47,834 nucleotides of DNA from Candidatus Acidiferrales bacterium (GTDB lineage: Bacteria > Acidobacteriota > Terriglobia > Acidiferrales > UBA7541). The notes below the pieces were generated by a model. It saw nothing but the letters and a program-made list of their open reading frames with translations, ran no database searches and was not told the origin of the DNA. The stretch spans positions 1 through 47,834 of the forward strand of contig JASHRU010000427.1 of the NCBI GenBank assembly GCA_030037225.1, given 5' to 3'. Both the position numbers and the translations under genes were made by a program. Positions 28,265-38,243 of the stretch are shown here, one piece after another. Each line of letters begins with the position of its first letter. The stretch's first letter is position 1.

Positions 28265-29172
28265 GGCCGCGCCGGCCCCCCTGCTTCCTCTTCCTTCTCG
28301 CCCACTCGCACTAGTTCGCTCCCGGGCGGCTGCTCCAGTTGAAACCGGTCCGCGGGAACTTCCGCATTCAGCGTTAGCGTGCTGATGTGGAGATCCAGCC
28401 GATAATTGTCGTGCGGACGCTCGACCGTGATCAGCCGCGGGTAGCTCGGTCCTTCCCCGGACGCCTGCCAGTCGGAATACCGGGCCACCGACACCAGCCG
28501 TCCTCCGGGCTCGTACACTTCCACTCGCGACAGGTTCAGGTCCGTGCGGTCGAACCAGATTCGCCGCCGCACTTCCGGCGTCTGCCCAAGTCTCACCACC
28601 GTAAGCGCATAGTAACGCCCGGTCCCATTTTCCTCCTCGTCGAACAACACCGGGCTCGCGGCATCGATCGCAGGCCAGAAAATCGCCTCCAGAATATGTT
28701 GTGGCCTCAGATTTTCGAGCGGCTTCTTCGCTGCGTGTTCAAAGTTCGCCGGACCGACGATGAATTTCCCCTTCGGGGGGATCGAGATGCGGAACGTCTC
28801 GCCGTCGCTCACCATGTCGAAGATGCGTGTGCCGATTACCGGTGCCTGTCCAATCATCCGGATTTCGTTCGGGCTCACCGCCAGTACGAACCCACTCACC
28901 TCTTTATAGTCTTCGATCACTCCCGTATATTGCGATCCGGTATGCGGCGTTAGTTCCACCTTCGCGTTCACCGTACGCACGGATCGGCTCAGCTCTTCAT
29001 AACGCGACATCAGCCCGTCTCTCGTCGAGTCCAGAAGCGGCCGCACCTCTTCGGTCGGCACCACTGTTGTCGATTTCACCCGGCACCCGCTTCCAATCAG
29101 TGCCGCGGCCAGCACTATCAGCGATGGCACTTTCCTCTGCCGCGGCATTCTACGGGCTCGGCTCGCGCGCAT
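28261..29172 (-). CDS. Lipoprotein with LolA/LolB-like (DUF4292-like) fold
   Basis: Lipobox-like LIVLAAALIGSGC; VRTVNAKVELT...VSDGETFRISIPPKGKFIVG; ATGA overlap with downstream permease. Confidence 0.6.
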   Translation of the reverse strand: MRASRARRMPRQRKVPSLIVLAAALIGSGCRVKSTTVVPTEEVRPLLDSTRDGLMSRYEELSRSVRTVNAKVELTPHTGSQYTGVIEDYKEVSGFVLAVSPNEIRMIGQAPVIGTRIFDMVSDGETFRISIPPKGKFIVGPANFEHAAKKPLENLRPQHILEAIFWPAIDAASPVLFDEEENGTGRYYALTVVRLGQTPEVRRRIWFDRTDLNLSRVEVYEPGGRLVSVARYSDWQASGEGPSYPRLITVERPHDNYRLDLHISTLTLNAEVPADRFQLEQPPGSELVRVGEKEEEAGGPARP

Positions 29173-29307
29173 CCCGCGTTCCCCTATTTATGACCATAGC
29201 ACGCGCCCAGGCTCATTTCACTTCGCACGACTCCCGCATTGCACAATCTTTGCACCGCCAGGGGCGAATCACCGACAAAGATAGTTTTCCGCCCATTCGA
29301 TCACCTA

Positions 29308-29781
29308 TCAAACGAACAAGATCGCGTACGCCAACCCAATCGCCACAAGATCCTCCCCAATTGCGATCGCTGCCGCCGGCACGTTCAACTTTTTCACCAG
29401 CCGCGTCCGCGCCTCGAACCCCGCGTAGGCGCCGATCACGCCGCTCACCGCTCCGAGCATCCCACCCAGCATTACGAATCCACCTTCCGGCACGCACACG
29501 CAGGCTCCGGCCAATCCTCCCGTCACCACTCTGACCAGCAACGACGCCGGCTCCGTTCGGTTCGGAGTTCGCGGCAGAAGATCCACCACGTATTCCGCCG
29601 CTGCCAGGATCGAAAATATTCCCACCGCCGCCGCGGTTCCCATGAACGCAAACGTCGAGGCGCTCAGGTTGAGCCTGCCCAAATGCGTTCCCCAGCTCAC
29701 CGCCGCCGGAGCGGTCATGGAACGCAGCCCCGCCACGAATCCAATCCCTATCGCCAGCGCAAAAACTTGCTCCTGACTCAC
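29308..29781 (-). CDS. DUF4126-like membrane protein
   Basis: 157 aa; AIGIGFVAGLRSMTAPAAVSWGTHLG and GALSGVIGAYAGFEAR-type segments. Confidence 0.7.
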   Translation of the reverse strand: MSQEQVFALAIGIGFVAGLRSMTAPAAVSWGTHLGRLNLSASTFAFMGTAAAVGIFSILAAAEYVVDLLPRTPNRTEPASLLVRVVTGGLAGACVCVPEGGFVMLGGMLGAVSGVIGAYAGFEARTRLVKKLNVPAAAIAIGEDLVAIGLAYAILFV

Positions 29782-29951
29782 ACCGCCTCTCCTCTCACTT
29801 CACTCGCGCTCGACGGTCATTGTGCAATCGCTTCGCGCATTTCCACTCGTCACCACACTCACCCCGTTGCATTTCCCCCATGCCGGAGTTAGCATCCGCC
29901 CGCCGCGTCACCACACGGCGAACCACAAATTCACCCAGCGGAGATTACCCC

Positions 29952-32900
29952 ATGAACGCCGATTCCTCCCGCCTGCGCAACATTGTCTCCCTGCTCATAC
30001 TATTCGGAATAGTATCCGGAGCCCCGCTCCTGGTCGCCCAGGAACAACCCGCCAAAAAGGTCAAACCCGCCAAGCAGCCGGCCGCCGCCCCAGCATCTCC
30101 CGCGGCCCCGAAAGTGGACTACAAAGTGGCTCTCGAAAATCTCCACTGGCGCGAGCTAGGCCCCGCCATCTTTGGCGGGCGCATCGACGATTTCGGCGTC
30201 GCCGAAGGCAATCCCCAGACCGTCTATGTCGGTGTCGCTTCCGGCGGCGTCTGGAAGACCATAAACCAGGGCGTCACCTGGGAGCCCGTTTTCGACAAAG
30301 AACACGTGTCCACGATCGGAACCGTCACCGTGGCCCCCTCCGACCCATCCATCGTCTGGGTCGGCACCGGCGAGGCCAACAATCGCCAGAGTTCCTCCTG
30401 GGGCGACGGCGTTTACAAATCCACCGATGCTGGCAAAACCTGGACCAACATGGGCCTCGCCGAAACCATGCACATCGGCCGCGTCGTCATTCATCCCGCA
30501 AACCCTGACGTCGTTTACGTCGCTGCCGAAGGCCGCCTCTGGGGCCCCAGCAAAGAACGCGGCGTCTATAAGACCACCGATGGCGGCCGCACCTGGACCC
30601 AGTCGCTCGCCATCGACGAAGACACGGGCGTCTCCGATATCGCCATGGACCCGCAGAGCCCCGACACGCTTTACGCTGCGGCCTACGAGCGCCGTCGCAC
30701 CCCGTTCGGCTTCAACGGTGGCGGTCCGGGAAGCGCAATTTACAAGACCACCGATGGCGGCGCCACATGGAAAAAGCTCACCAAGGGCCTGCCCTACGCC
30801 GACGGCGGCGATACCGGCCGCATTGGTCTCGCCGTCTATCTCCGCAATCCGAACATCGTTTACGCCCTCGTCCAGCACGCCAAAGGCGGCATCTATCGCA
30901 GCGAAGACAAAGGCGAATCGTGGTCCAAGATGAGCGACACCAATCCTCGCCCGTCCTATTACAGTCAGGTGCGCATTGACCCCAACAACGATCTGCGCAT
31001 CTGGGTCCTCGGTGCTCCCGTCCAGTACTCCGAGGACGGCGGCAAGACCTTCGTCACCAGCCGCGGTGCCCGCATCCACGGCGACTACCACGGCCTCTGG
31101 ATCGACCCCGCCAATTCCAATCACATGATCGTCGGCACCGATGGCGGCATTCACTGGAGTTGGGACGCCGGCCGCAGTTGGGACTACATCAACACGATCC
31201 CGCTCGGCCAGTTTTATGAAATCGGCCTTGATATGCGATCGCCCTGGTGGGTCTGCGGCGGTCTGCAGGACAACGGCAGTTGGTGCGGCCCCAGCGCTAC
31301 GCCCTATCAGGAAGGCATCACCAACGACGATTGGTTCCGCGTCGATGGCGGCGACGGCTTCTACGCCGCGGTGGACCCCACCGACCCCTACACCGTGTAC
31401 ACCGAATCCCAGGACGGCAACATTTCCCGCCGCGATCTCCGCACCACCGAAGCTCGCTTCATCCGCCCGCTCTTCAAGGAGGGCGACCCGCCCTACCGCT
31501 TCCAGTGGAACTCACCGGTCATCATTTCTTCCCACGACCACAGCACCATCTACTACGGTGGAAACTTCCTGTTCAAATCCACCGACCGCGGCGACACCTG
31601 GACCAAACTCGGCGGCGACCTTACCACTGGCGTGGACCGCGCAAAGCTCCCCATCCTCGGCAAAATCCTCGATAAAGACACGCTTTCGCGCAACGATGGC
31701 GTCGAGGACTACCCCTGCATCACCACCATCAGCGAATCCCCGGCATCCGCTTCCGTTCTCTGGGCCGGCACCGACGATGGCAACCTGCAAGTCACCCGCG
31801 ACGGCGGCCAGACCTGGAAGAACGTAGCCGACCGCGTTCCCGGCGTTCCCAAAGGCACCTACGTCAGCCGTGTGGTCGCGTCGCGCGCCGCGGAAGGCGC
31901 CGCCTTCGTCGCCTTCGACGGCCATCGCTCGAACGACTTCAACGTGTACCTCTTCATGACCAACGACTACGGCGAGACGTGGACCTCCATCTCCAGCGGA
32001 CTGCCCGCCAACCATGGCACCCTCCACGTGATTCGCGAGCATCCTCGCAATCCCAACCTCCTCTTTGCCGGCACGGAATACGGCGTCTTCATTTCCTTCG
32101 ACCGCGGCGCCAATTGGCAATCGCTCCAGGCCAATCTTCCTACCGTCCCCGTGGACGATATTCAGATTCATCCGCGCGACAACGATCTCGTGCTCGGCAC
32201 TCATGGCCGCTCCATCTGGGTCATGGACGACATCACCCCGCTCGTCCAGCTCAGCAAAGATGTCCTCGACTCCGATCTGCGCCTCTTCGACATTCGCCCG
32301 GCCATCGAGTGGCATATCTACGGGCTCAAAGGCAACACCGGCCATCAATGGTTTCAGGCCCCCAACCCGCCCTATGGCGCCCTCATCCAGTTTTACCTAA
32401 AGTCGGCTCCCAGCGAAAAGGAGCCCGTTAAGATCACCATCCTCGATGCAGGCGGGAAAGCGATTCGCGATATCCGTTGCGCCACCCGTCCCGCGGCTGC
32501 CTCTGCTGCGGGCCCCGCCGCCCGTTTTGGCGCCACTCCGTGCGAGCCCAAGGCCGGCATCAACCGCACCAATTGGGACCTGCGCTACTCCCCCTGGGCC
32601 GAGCCCACCCCGCAACAACTCCAGGCCATGGAAGCCGGCTTCGGCTTCGGGCCTCGTGGGCCGCTCGTCGAGCCCGGTCGCTACACCGTAAGAATTCAGG
32701 CCGGGAAAGAAGAAGCTTCACAGACCGTTGAAGTGCAGTCTGACCCCCGTGTTCAGGCAACTCCGGAAGCCCGCGCCGCCCGTCACGACGCGATCATGAA
32801 GCTCTATGACTTGGGCAAGACCTCCGACGGCGATCGCGCTTCGGTCGTCGGAATGAAAACCGCTCTCACCGCCGCCCTCGAGGCCTGGAAAAAGCCCGGC

Positions 32901-33296
32901 GCGCCCAAGATTCCTGAAAACATTCAAAAGGCCGCCGAGGCGCTTTCCAAACAGGTGGACGAACTCCACGCCAAATACATGCCACCCGAGCAGTCGCAGG
33001 GCAACGCGGGCCCTCCGCTCACCTATACACCCCCGCCGTTCGGGCAGCGCATCGGCAGCCTTATGGGTTCGATAGAAGGCTACACCGCGGCTCCAACTTC
33101 TCAGCAGTTGGCCGAGCTGGCCACCATCACCCAGCTTGTCGCCGATGGCCACACTGCCGTCAAGAAACTCGTAGACGAAGACCTCGCCAGTCTGAACAAG
33201 ATGATGAACGACGCTGGCATTCCTCACATCTCCATCAGCGCGCCCGGCGGCGAGCGCCGCGGCCCGCGTCCTGAAGACGACGATCCGTTCGAGTGA
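29952..33296 (+). CDS. Secreted VPS10/sortilin-like BNR-repeat protein (glycosyl hydrolase-like beta-propeller)
   Basis: Repeated BNR/Asp-box motifs (STDAGKTWT, TTDGGRTWT, TTDGGATWK, SEDKGESWS, STDRGDTWT, TRDGGQTWK). Start at MNADSSRL, with signal peptide. Confidence 0.85.
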   Translation: MNADSSRLRNIVSLLILFGIVSGAPLLVAQEQPAKKVKPAKQPAAAPASPAAPKVDYKVALENLHWRELGPAIFGGRIDDFGVAEGNPQTVYVGVASGGVWKTINQGVTWEPVFDKEHVSTIGTVTVAPSDPSIVWVGTGEANNRQSSSWGDGVYKSTDAGKTWTNMGLAETMHIGRVVIHPANPDVVYVAAEGRLWGPSKERGVYKTTDGGRTWTQSLAIDEDTGVSDIAMDPQSPDTLYAAAYERRRTPFGFNGGGPGSAIYKTTDGGATWKKLTKGLPYADGGDTGRIGLAVYLRNPNIVYALVQHAKGGIYRSEDKGESWSKMSDTNPRPSYYSQVRIDPNNDLRIWVLGAPVQYSEDGGKTFVTSRGARIHGDYHGLWIDPANSNHMIVGTDGGIHWSWDAGRSWDYINTIPLGQFYEIGLDMRSPWWVCGGLQDNGSWCGPSATPYQEGITNDDWFRVDGGDGFYAAVDPTDPYTVYTESQDGNISRRDLRTTEARFIRPLFKEGDPPYRFQWNSPVIISSHDHSTIYYGGNFLFKSTDRGDTWTKLGGDLTTGVDRAKLPILGKILDKDTLSRNDGVEDYPCITTISESPASASVLWAGTDDGNLQVTRDGGQTWKNVADRVPGVPKGTYVSRVVASRAAEGAAFVAFDGHRSNDFNVYLFMTNDYGETWTSISSGLPANHGTLHVIREHPRNPNLLFAGTEYGVFISFDRGANWQSLQANLPTVPVDDIQIHPRDNDLVLGTHGRSIWVMDDITPLVQLSKDVLDSDLRLFDIRPAIEWHIYGLKGNTGHQWFQAPNPPYGALIQFYLKSAPSEKEPVKITILDAGGKAIRDIRCATRPAAASAAGPAARFGATPCEPKAGINRTNWDLRYSPWAEPTPQQLQAMEAGFGFGPRGPLVEPGRYTVRIQAGKEEASQTVEVQSDPRVQATPEARAARHDAIMKLYDLGKTSDGDRASVVGMKTALTAALEAWKKPGAPKIPENIQKAAEALSKQVDELHAKYMPPEQSQGNAGPPLTYTPPPFGQRIGSLMGSIEGYTAAPTSQQLAELATITQLVADGHTAVKKLVDEDLASLNKMMNDAGIPHISISAPGGERRGPRPEDDDPFE

Positions 33297-33302
33297 TTGT
33301 AG

Positions 33303-33341
33303 GGGCGGACTCGCCCGCGCCTCTTGCGCCCCGGTCCGCCC
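33303..33341. terminator. Inverted repeat between convergent VPS10-like gene and cytochrome c gene
   Basis: GGGCGGAC (33303-33310) and GTCCGCCC (33334-33341); 23-nt loop. Confidence 0.35.
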
Positions 33342-33373
33342 TCTCCTTCAACAAGAGCTGCTGGGGGTCGAAA

Positions 33374-33739
33374 CTATTTCTTCTGAAAGCAGCGGATATA
33401 TGCGGCCACGGCCTTCTGTTCGTTCTCCGGTGAGCTCTTTAGCCGCCCGCGAACCATTTTCGCCAGGTCCTCGTCGCTCAGTTTCCGTTCACTCAGTGGC
33501 AATCCGTCTCCCACCGGCTTCGTTCCGTCCTCGCCGTGGCATTTCGCGCAGCGCTCCACAAAGATCTTCTTGCCCAGCGCTAGTGCGCCCTCACCCGGAA
33601 TTACTGTGGTCTGCGCTTTCGCTGCTGGCGCGGCCGCCGTTCCTGGCCCTGCTGCAGTAGACTGGCCATGCGCCTGAAAAAGCAGGCCGCCCAATCCAAG
33701 CAATGCGCTCGCTCGGAACAAAAGCCTGTGCGTCTTCAT
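33374..33739 (-). CDS. Small secreted class I cytochrome c
   Basis: Signal peptide; single CAKCHGEDG heme motif; C-terminal YIRCFQKK. Confidence 0.8.
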   Translation of the reverse strand: MKTHRLLFRASALLGLGGLLFQAHGQSTAAGPGTAAAPAAKAQTTVIPGEGALALGKKIFVERCAKCHGEDGTKPVGDGLPLSERKLSDEDLAKMVRGRLKSSPENEQKAVAAYIRCFQKK

Positions 33740-33798
33740 TCACCACCTCCGGCACGCCGCGTAGTCATTTTACTCCGAGCGCATTTTGAAGAGGCGCG

Positions 33799-35376
33799 CT
33801 ACTTTTTTTCCTGCGGCTTTGCCGGCGTGAAATAAAGGTCTTGGTAATCGAAGCTGAAATCCGCAAGCGGAGACACCGCGACCATTGTGAAATGGTCGAT
33901 GGAGCCGTCGGGCTTCAAAGTGAAGGTGACAAAGGCGTCTTCAATCGTCCGCCTGCGCCAGTGCGCTTTGAAGGTGTCGTATTGCCAGGGCTGTAGATCC
34001 GCCAGCGCGTCGATCGTGTGCTCGAAGTTCAGAACCAGCCCGCCGCCTTCCTTGCGGATGGTCACCTTGCCGTACCACGCGTCGGAATACTCGCCCGCGT
34101 ACTTCTCGAGCGGAAGCGAAGGCCCGGCCCCCGCCGCGCGCGCCTCGGCGGCTTTGCGCATCGTTTCGTCCGCTTCGGCGCGGTGCTTGTCCTCTTCGGC
34201 CTTGAAGACGCCGATGTAATCCAGCGTGGAGCCGCCGAGATAGGCGTCGAGAATGTGCAAGAGAACCGATTCGAAAGCGTTTCCCTCTTCGGCGTTGGTG
34301 AGGATGACTACTCCCAGGTTCTCTTCCGGAACGAGCATGACTCGGCTGACGTAGCCCGCCACGCCCCCGCTATGTCCCACGAGCTTTCGGCCCTTGTAAT
34401 CTCGCAGGCCCCAGCCCATGCCGTAACCGGAAAATCGGCGCTGCAGGCTTTTCAGCTCCGGCGGCGCGTCGCCGAAAGGAACGGGCATCTGTTCCGACCA
34501 CATCTCCCGCGAAGCTTTTTCGCTGAAAATGCGTGTATCGCTCCCCGGAATTTTCCCGCGGCCCAGTTGCAGCAGAATCCAGCGCGACATGTCGGCCACG
34601 GAGGAATTGATCGAGCCCGCAGGACCCGCGTTGTCGAGATTTTCAAAGGGGATGGGCTGGAGTTTGCCCTCCACCTTCCCGTGCGGCGAAGCCCAATTTC
34701 CGTCCGCCCGGAATGCCGTGCCGCTGGTGTTCGAGTTCTTCATGCCCAAGGGCACGAAGATCTTCCCGCGAATGTTTTCCTCCCAGCTCTTCCCGCTCAC
34801 CTCGGACAACAGTTGCCCCGCCGTCACGAACATCAGATTGTTGTAGGCGTACGTCGTGCGGAAGCTCGTTGCCGGCTTTAGAAACCGCAGCCGGTAAACC
34901 ACGTCTTCTCGCGTGAACGTCGTATGCGGCCAGAACATCAGGTCTCCTTCGCCTAGGCCCAGTCCGCTGCGGTGGCACAGCAGGTCCCGTATCCGCATTT
35001 CCTTCGTCACGTACGGGTCGAACATTTGAAAGCCCTTCAATCGTTCATACACGGGGTCGTCCCAGGAGATTTTTCCCTCGTCCACCAGCGTGGCCAGGGC
35101 CGCGCTGGTGAAGGCTTTGGTGTTCGAGCCGATTCCGAACAAGGTATCTTCATCCACCCGCGCCGCTTCTCCGAGCCTGCGCACGCCATAGCCTTTCGAT
35201 ACCACCACCTTTTCGTCCTTCACGATGGCCACCGCCATGCCCGGAACGTCGAATGTTTTCATCGCCCGTGCAACATAGTCGTCCAGATCCGGTGGCGCTT
35301 GCTGGGCGCGCACGGGCAACGCCAGTAGCAGCAGGCCGAGAAACCAAGCGAGCTTGCGTATGCGGCAGGTCAGCAT
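33799..35376 (-). CDS. Secreted serine hydrolase, class C beta-lactamase-like, DUF3471-type C-terminus
   Basis: FGIGSNTKAFTSAALATLVDEGKISWDDPV (SxxK), YAYNNLMF (YxN), GHSGGVAGYVSR. ATG 35376 has AAGGAGGAG upstream and a signal peptide. Confidence 0.85.
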   Translation of the reverse strand: MLTCRIRKLAWFLGLLLLALPVRAQQAPPDLDDYVARAMKTFDVPGMAVAIVKDEKVVVSKGYGVRRLGEAARVDEDTLFGIGSNTKAFTSAALATLVDEGKISWDDPVYERLKGFQMFDPYVTKEMRIRDLLCHRSGLGLGEGDLMFWPHTTFTREDVVYRLRFLKPATSFRTTYAYNNLMFVTAGQLLSEVSGKSWEENIRGKIFVPLGMKNSNTSGTAFRADGNWASPHGKVEGKLQPIPFENLDNAGPAGSINSSVADMSRWILLQLGRGKIPGSDTRIFSEKASREMWSEQMPVPFGDAPPELKSLQRRFSGYGMGWGLRDYKGRKLVGHSGGVAGYVSRVMLVPEENLGVVILTNAEEGNAFESVLLHILDAYLGGSTLDYIGVFKAEEDKHRAEADETMRKAAEARAAGAGPSLPLEKYAGEYSDAWYGKVTIRKEGGGLVLNFEHTIDALADLQPWQYDTFKAHWRRRTIEDAFVTFTLKPDGSIDHFTMVAVSPLADFSFDYQDLYFTPAKPQEKK

Positions 35377-35551
35377 GACGATGACTCCTCCTTCGGACAA
35401 GCGGGCGACAGAATACATCAACGCCAGAGGAACCGGTCGGAAATGGCGAAACCGGCCCCCGCTCCCGCCATAAAAAGTACCGGAAGTTCTCTGTCCCGTC
35501 CGCCTGTCTCCGCCACCCCTCCGAATCCAACGCAGTGAACCGGGAATGGCC

Positions 35552-35570
35552 CCCCGCCAGACCGGCGGGG
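35552..35570 (+). promoter_or_regulatory. Hairpin in the predicted yceI-like gene leader
   Basis: CCCCGCC-agacc-GGCGGGG, perfect 7-bp stem, about 60 bp upstream of the ATG. Confidence 0.3.
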
Positions 35571-35629
35571 CGAATCACGCGGCAAACGGTGCCTCCGGCG
35601 CTCTGCCGGGAGAGAAAGGAAGAATCGAA

Positions 35630-36469
35630 ATGACGAGCAAATTCTTACGCCTGGTCTCGGTCGCTGCGGCGGCGAGTTTCCTCGCTCTCCCCGCGTTCGC
35701 TCAATCCGCGGAGTGGAGGGTGGACGGCAATCATTCTTCCGCCCACATTACTGTCGAGACGCAGCCGCGCGACACGCGCGATTCGGTCACGCTCGCCGCG
35801 GCAGCCGCGAGCGGGGTACTGCGCATCGACGCTGTCAATCCCGCAAATTCCGCGCTCGAGATCGATCTTGCTCCGGCTGGTGCCCAATCCGCGCTCTCAA
35901 CCGGCGGCCCCATCCTCGCCACGCACTTGACCTTCCGTTCCCAGAAAGCCGCGCTCACTCCTGATGGCAAACTGAAACTGACCGGCAAGCTCACCGTCAG
36001 CCACATCATTCGCGAGATTCACGGTGATGCTAATGAAGCCTATTCCGGACCGATCGAAACCAGCCGCGTCATCTTCCAAACCACTCGCGAAGAATCGCTT
36101 GTTCTCGGGCTGCCAGAGGCGTCTCGCGACGGGCGTACCAACCCGTCCACCGAAGTCTCCACTTCGCTCCGTGTCAGCGCTGAGGATTTCCCCGAGCTGC
36201 TCAACGGCAATCTCGCCGCAAATTGGCCCGCCGTGGCACAGGACGGCAATTGCGATTACTCCACCTCCGCCAGCGAAGGCTACTCCGGCGCCGTTTGCAC
36301 TGGTAGCGCGGTCGAGTCGCGCTCGATTCGCCGCGCCCCCGAATTCGCGTCGGAATCCTACTCAGGCGACGACGCCTACTCCGCCTCGCCGGCCAGCATT
36401 ATCACCGTCGCTCTGCACCTTCGGCTCCAGCAGCAGGGCGTGCAGGTTTCCGCCCGGACCGGCCAGTAA
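35630..36469 (+). CDS. Secreted YceI-family protein
   Basis: MTSKFLRLVSVAAAASFLALPAFAQS signal; EWRVDGNHSSAHITVET...LKLTGKLTVSHIIREI; start has AGGAAG upstream. Confidence 0.75.
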   Translation: MTSKFLRLVSVAAAASFLALPAFAQSAEWRVDGNHSSAHITVETQPRDTRDSVTLAAAAASGVLRIDAVNPANSALEIDLAPAGAQSALSTGGPILATHLTFRSQKAALTPDGKLKLTGKLTVSHIIREIHGDANEAYSGPIETSRVIFQTTREESLVLGLPEASRDGRTNPSTEVSTSLRVSAEDFPELLNGNLAANWPAVAQDGNCDYSTSASEGYSGAVCTGSAVESRSIRRAPEFASESYSGDDAYSASPASIITVALHLRLQQQGVQVSARTGQ

Positions 36470-36497
36470 TTCCCGCCCGGCAATCACGTCCCCTCTT

Positions 36498-36537
36498 CGC
36501 GGGCTTCGCGATACCCTCGCGGAGCCCGCGCCTTTTT
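36498..36537 (+). terminator. Intrinsic terminator after the yceI-like gene
   Basis: CGCGGGCTTCGCG-ataccct-CGCGGAGCCCGCG (13-bp stem with one T.G pair) followed by CCTTTTT. Confidence 0.85.
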
Positions 36538-36610
36538 CGGTCCCGAGGGCCGTCGCGGCGATGTTCCGCATCTGAAATTTCGCGTCACCTTGCCTCCAAG
36601 CCGTCATCTA

Positions 36611-37537
36611 ATGCCAATGGGACTCGAATCCGCGATCCAGAGCCGTCGCGATCCCGCGCACGCGTCCGCGCGTTCTCCCATCCCCATTTATTCGATGGGC
36701 GAAATGGGCTTGGTCGCGCGCGTTCCGGGGTTCGAGATTCGCTCCTACGAGGACGTATTCAAGCGTTCCTCGCAGGATGTTCGCCGCGCCCATCGCCACG
36801 ATTACTTCAAGATTGGGCTGCTCACCTCCGGCCGCGGCTATCTCACCGCCGATTTCACTGACTACGCCATTCGTCCGCCTATGCTCCTTCAATTCGCGCC
36901 TGGCGTCGTTCACGGCTGGCGCCCGTCGATTAACCCGCGCGGTTACGCCATCAATTTCGATCTGTCGTTCTTCGGTGCCGACCCCCGCGAACAGGCCGAA
37001 GTCTCCGGAGCGCCCGTTTTCTGCCTGCACTCCGGCCCCAAAGTGCTTCCTCTCAACACGCAGCAGTGCTCGCTCTTTGAAGGTCTCGCCCGCGCCATCC
37101 ACCGCGAATGCGAGCGTCGCGGTACCGACCACCCCGCCGTTCTGCGCTCCTATCTCCGCATCTGGCTCATCGAAGCCAGCCGAATCACTGAAGTCCGGGA
37201 GCCTTCGCGCTGGAACGATCGCGGCACCGCCCTCACCAATCAGTTCCTTTGCCTCGTCGGCGGGAACTTCCGTTCACTTTCGGCGGTCTCCGAGTATGCC
37301 GCGCGGCTCCGCGTCACCCCCAGCCACCTCAACGAAACGATTCGCCGCACGCTCGGCAAGACCGCCGGTCAGGTTATCCGCGGGCGCATGCTACTCGAGG
37401 CCAAGCGCCTCCTGCGCCACTCCGAACTCTCCATCTCCGAAGTTGCTTATCAATTGGGTTTCGAGGACCCTTCTTACTTCGCCCGTTTTTTCCGCAAACT
37501 CACCGGTCACTCTCCCGCCGCCTTTCGCGCCTCGTAG
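36611..37537 (+). CDS. AraC-family transcriptional regulator
   Basis: N-terminal cupin-like region; C-terminal HTH EYAARLRVTPSHLNETIRRTLGKTAGQVIRGRMLLEAKRLLRHSELSISEVAYQLGFEDPSYFARFFRKLTGHSPAAFR. Start 36590-36617 uncertain. Confidence 0.88.
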   Translation: MPMGLESAIQSRRDPAHASARSPIPIYSMGEMGLVARVPGFEIRSYEDVFKRSSQDVRRAHRHDYFKIGLLTSGRGYLTADFTDYAIRPPMLLQFAPGVVHGWRPSINPRGYAINFDLSFFGADPREQAEVSGAPVFCLHSGPKVLPLNTQQCSLFEGLARAIHRECERRGTDHPAVLRSYLRIWLIEASRITEVREPSRWNDRGTALTNQFLCLVGGNFRSLSAVSEYAARLRVTPSHLNETIRRTLGKTAGQVIRGRMLLEAKRLLRHSELSISEVAYQLGFEDPSYFARFFRKLTGHSPAAFRAS

Positions 37538-37600
37538 AGGCATCCGCAAGAAGCGGGTCGTCCCCATTCGGCATCAGGCCGTACTGCACACCTGCTTGCC

Positions 37601-38149
37601 TCACTCCGTTTGGAACACCTCTACCTCCATCCCTTCTACCGCCTCCTTTGTGCGTCCCACAATGACTCCAGCATCCAGGGTTTCGCTCAGCACCACCAGC
37701 GAGCCCTCCCCGAATTCGCACACACCGCAGAACAAATAGCGGCCGTAGGCGTGATGATACGCGTCCAGACCCCGGTGCATCAGTTCCTGCTCCAGCTCTG
37801 CGTCCCCGGCCTCCAGCCGTTCCCCCGCCCGCGCACCAAACGTCTCGCCCTCAAACCGCACGATCAGTTCCTCGAGTTGGTCTCGCGCTGGCTCCCCGAT
37901 CACCAGCGCCCGCCCCGGCTCCTCCCGCGAGGCAATCCCATGGCGCGCGCAGAATTCCCGCACCCGGTTCAAATGGCTGAAAAATTCAATCGCCCACGGG
38001 TCTTCGCCCGCCAGCCCCGGCAGCACCCGAGCCCATACCGCCGACGACTCTGCCCCGCTTGCCGCCTCGCCTTCCTCCGTGCGCAGCTCCACCCCCACCG
38101 CCCGCACGTCCTCTCCCAAGTCCAGCTTCCTCACTTCCAGCAGTAACAT
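37601..38149 (-). CDS. Hypothetical protein
   Basis: MLLLEVRKLDLGEDVRAVGVEL...LDAYHHAYGRYLFCGVCEFGEGSLVVLSETLDAGVIV; protein-like composition, no recognised family. Confidence 0.55.
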   Translation of the reverse strand: MLLLEVRKLDLGEDVRAVGVELRTEEGEAASGAESSAVWARVLPGLAGEDPWAIEFFSHLNRVREFCARHGIASREEPGRALVIGEPARDQLEELIVRFEGETFGARAGERLEAGDAELEQELMHRGLDAYHHAYGRYLFCGVCEFGEGSLVVLSETLDAGVIVGRTKEAVEGMEVEVFQTE

Positions 38150-38243
38150 CCCACCCCCGTTCTTTATCTCGCAGCTTTTCCCGACGCTTCGAAATGCATG
38201 AGCTGCTTCTTCTCTCCACCGGTCGCCGGTCGCGAATCGCCAG

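Noticed and set aside
30156-31154. 332-aa ORF on the minus strand
   Set aside because: Antisense to the VPS10/BNR gene; Gly/Ala/Val/Asp periodicity reflects the sense-strand repeats.
30381-31820. Direct repeats within the VPS10/BNR gene
   Set aside because: These encode Asp-box beta-propeller repeats; explained by the protein fold rather than a DNA repeat element.
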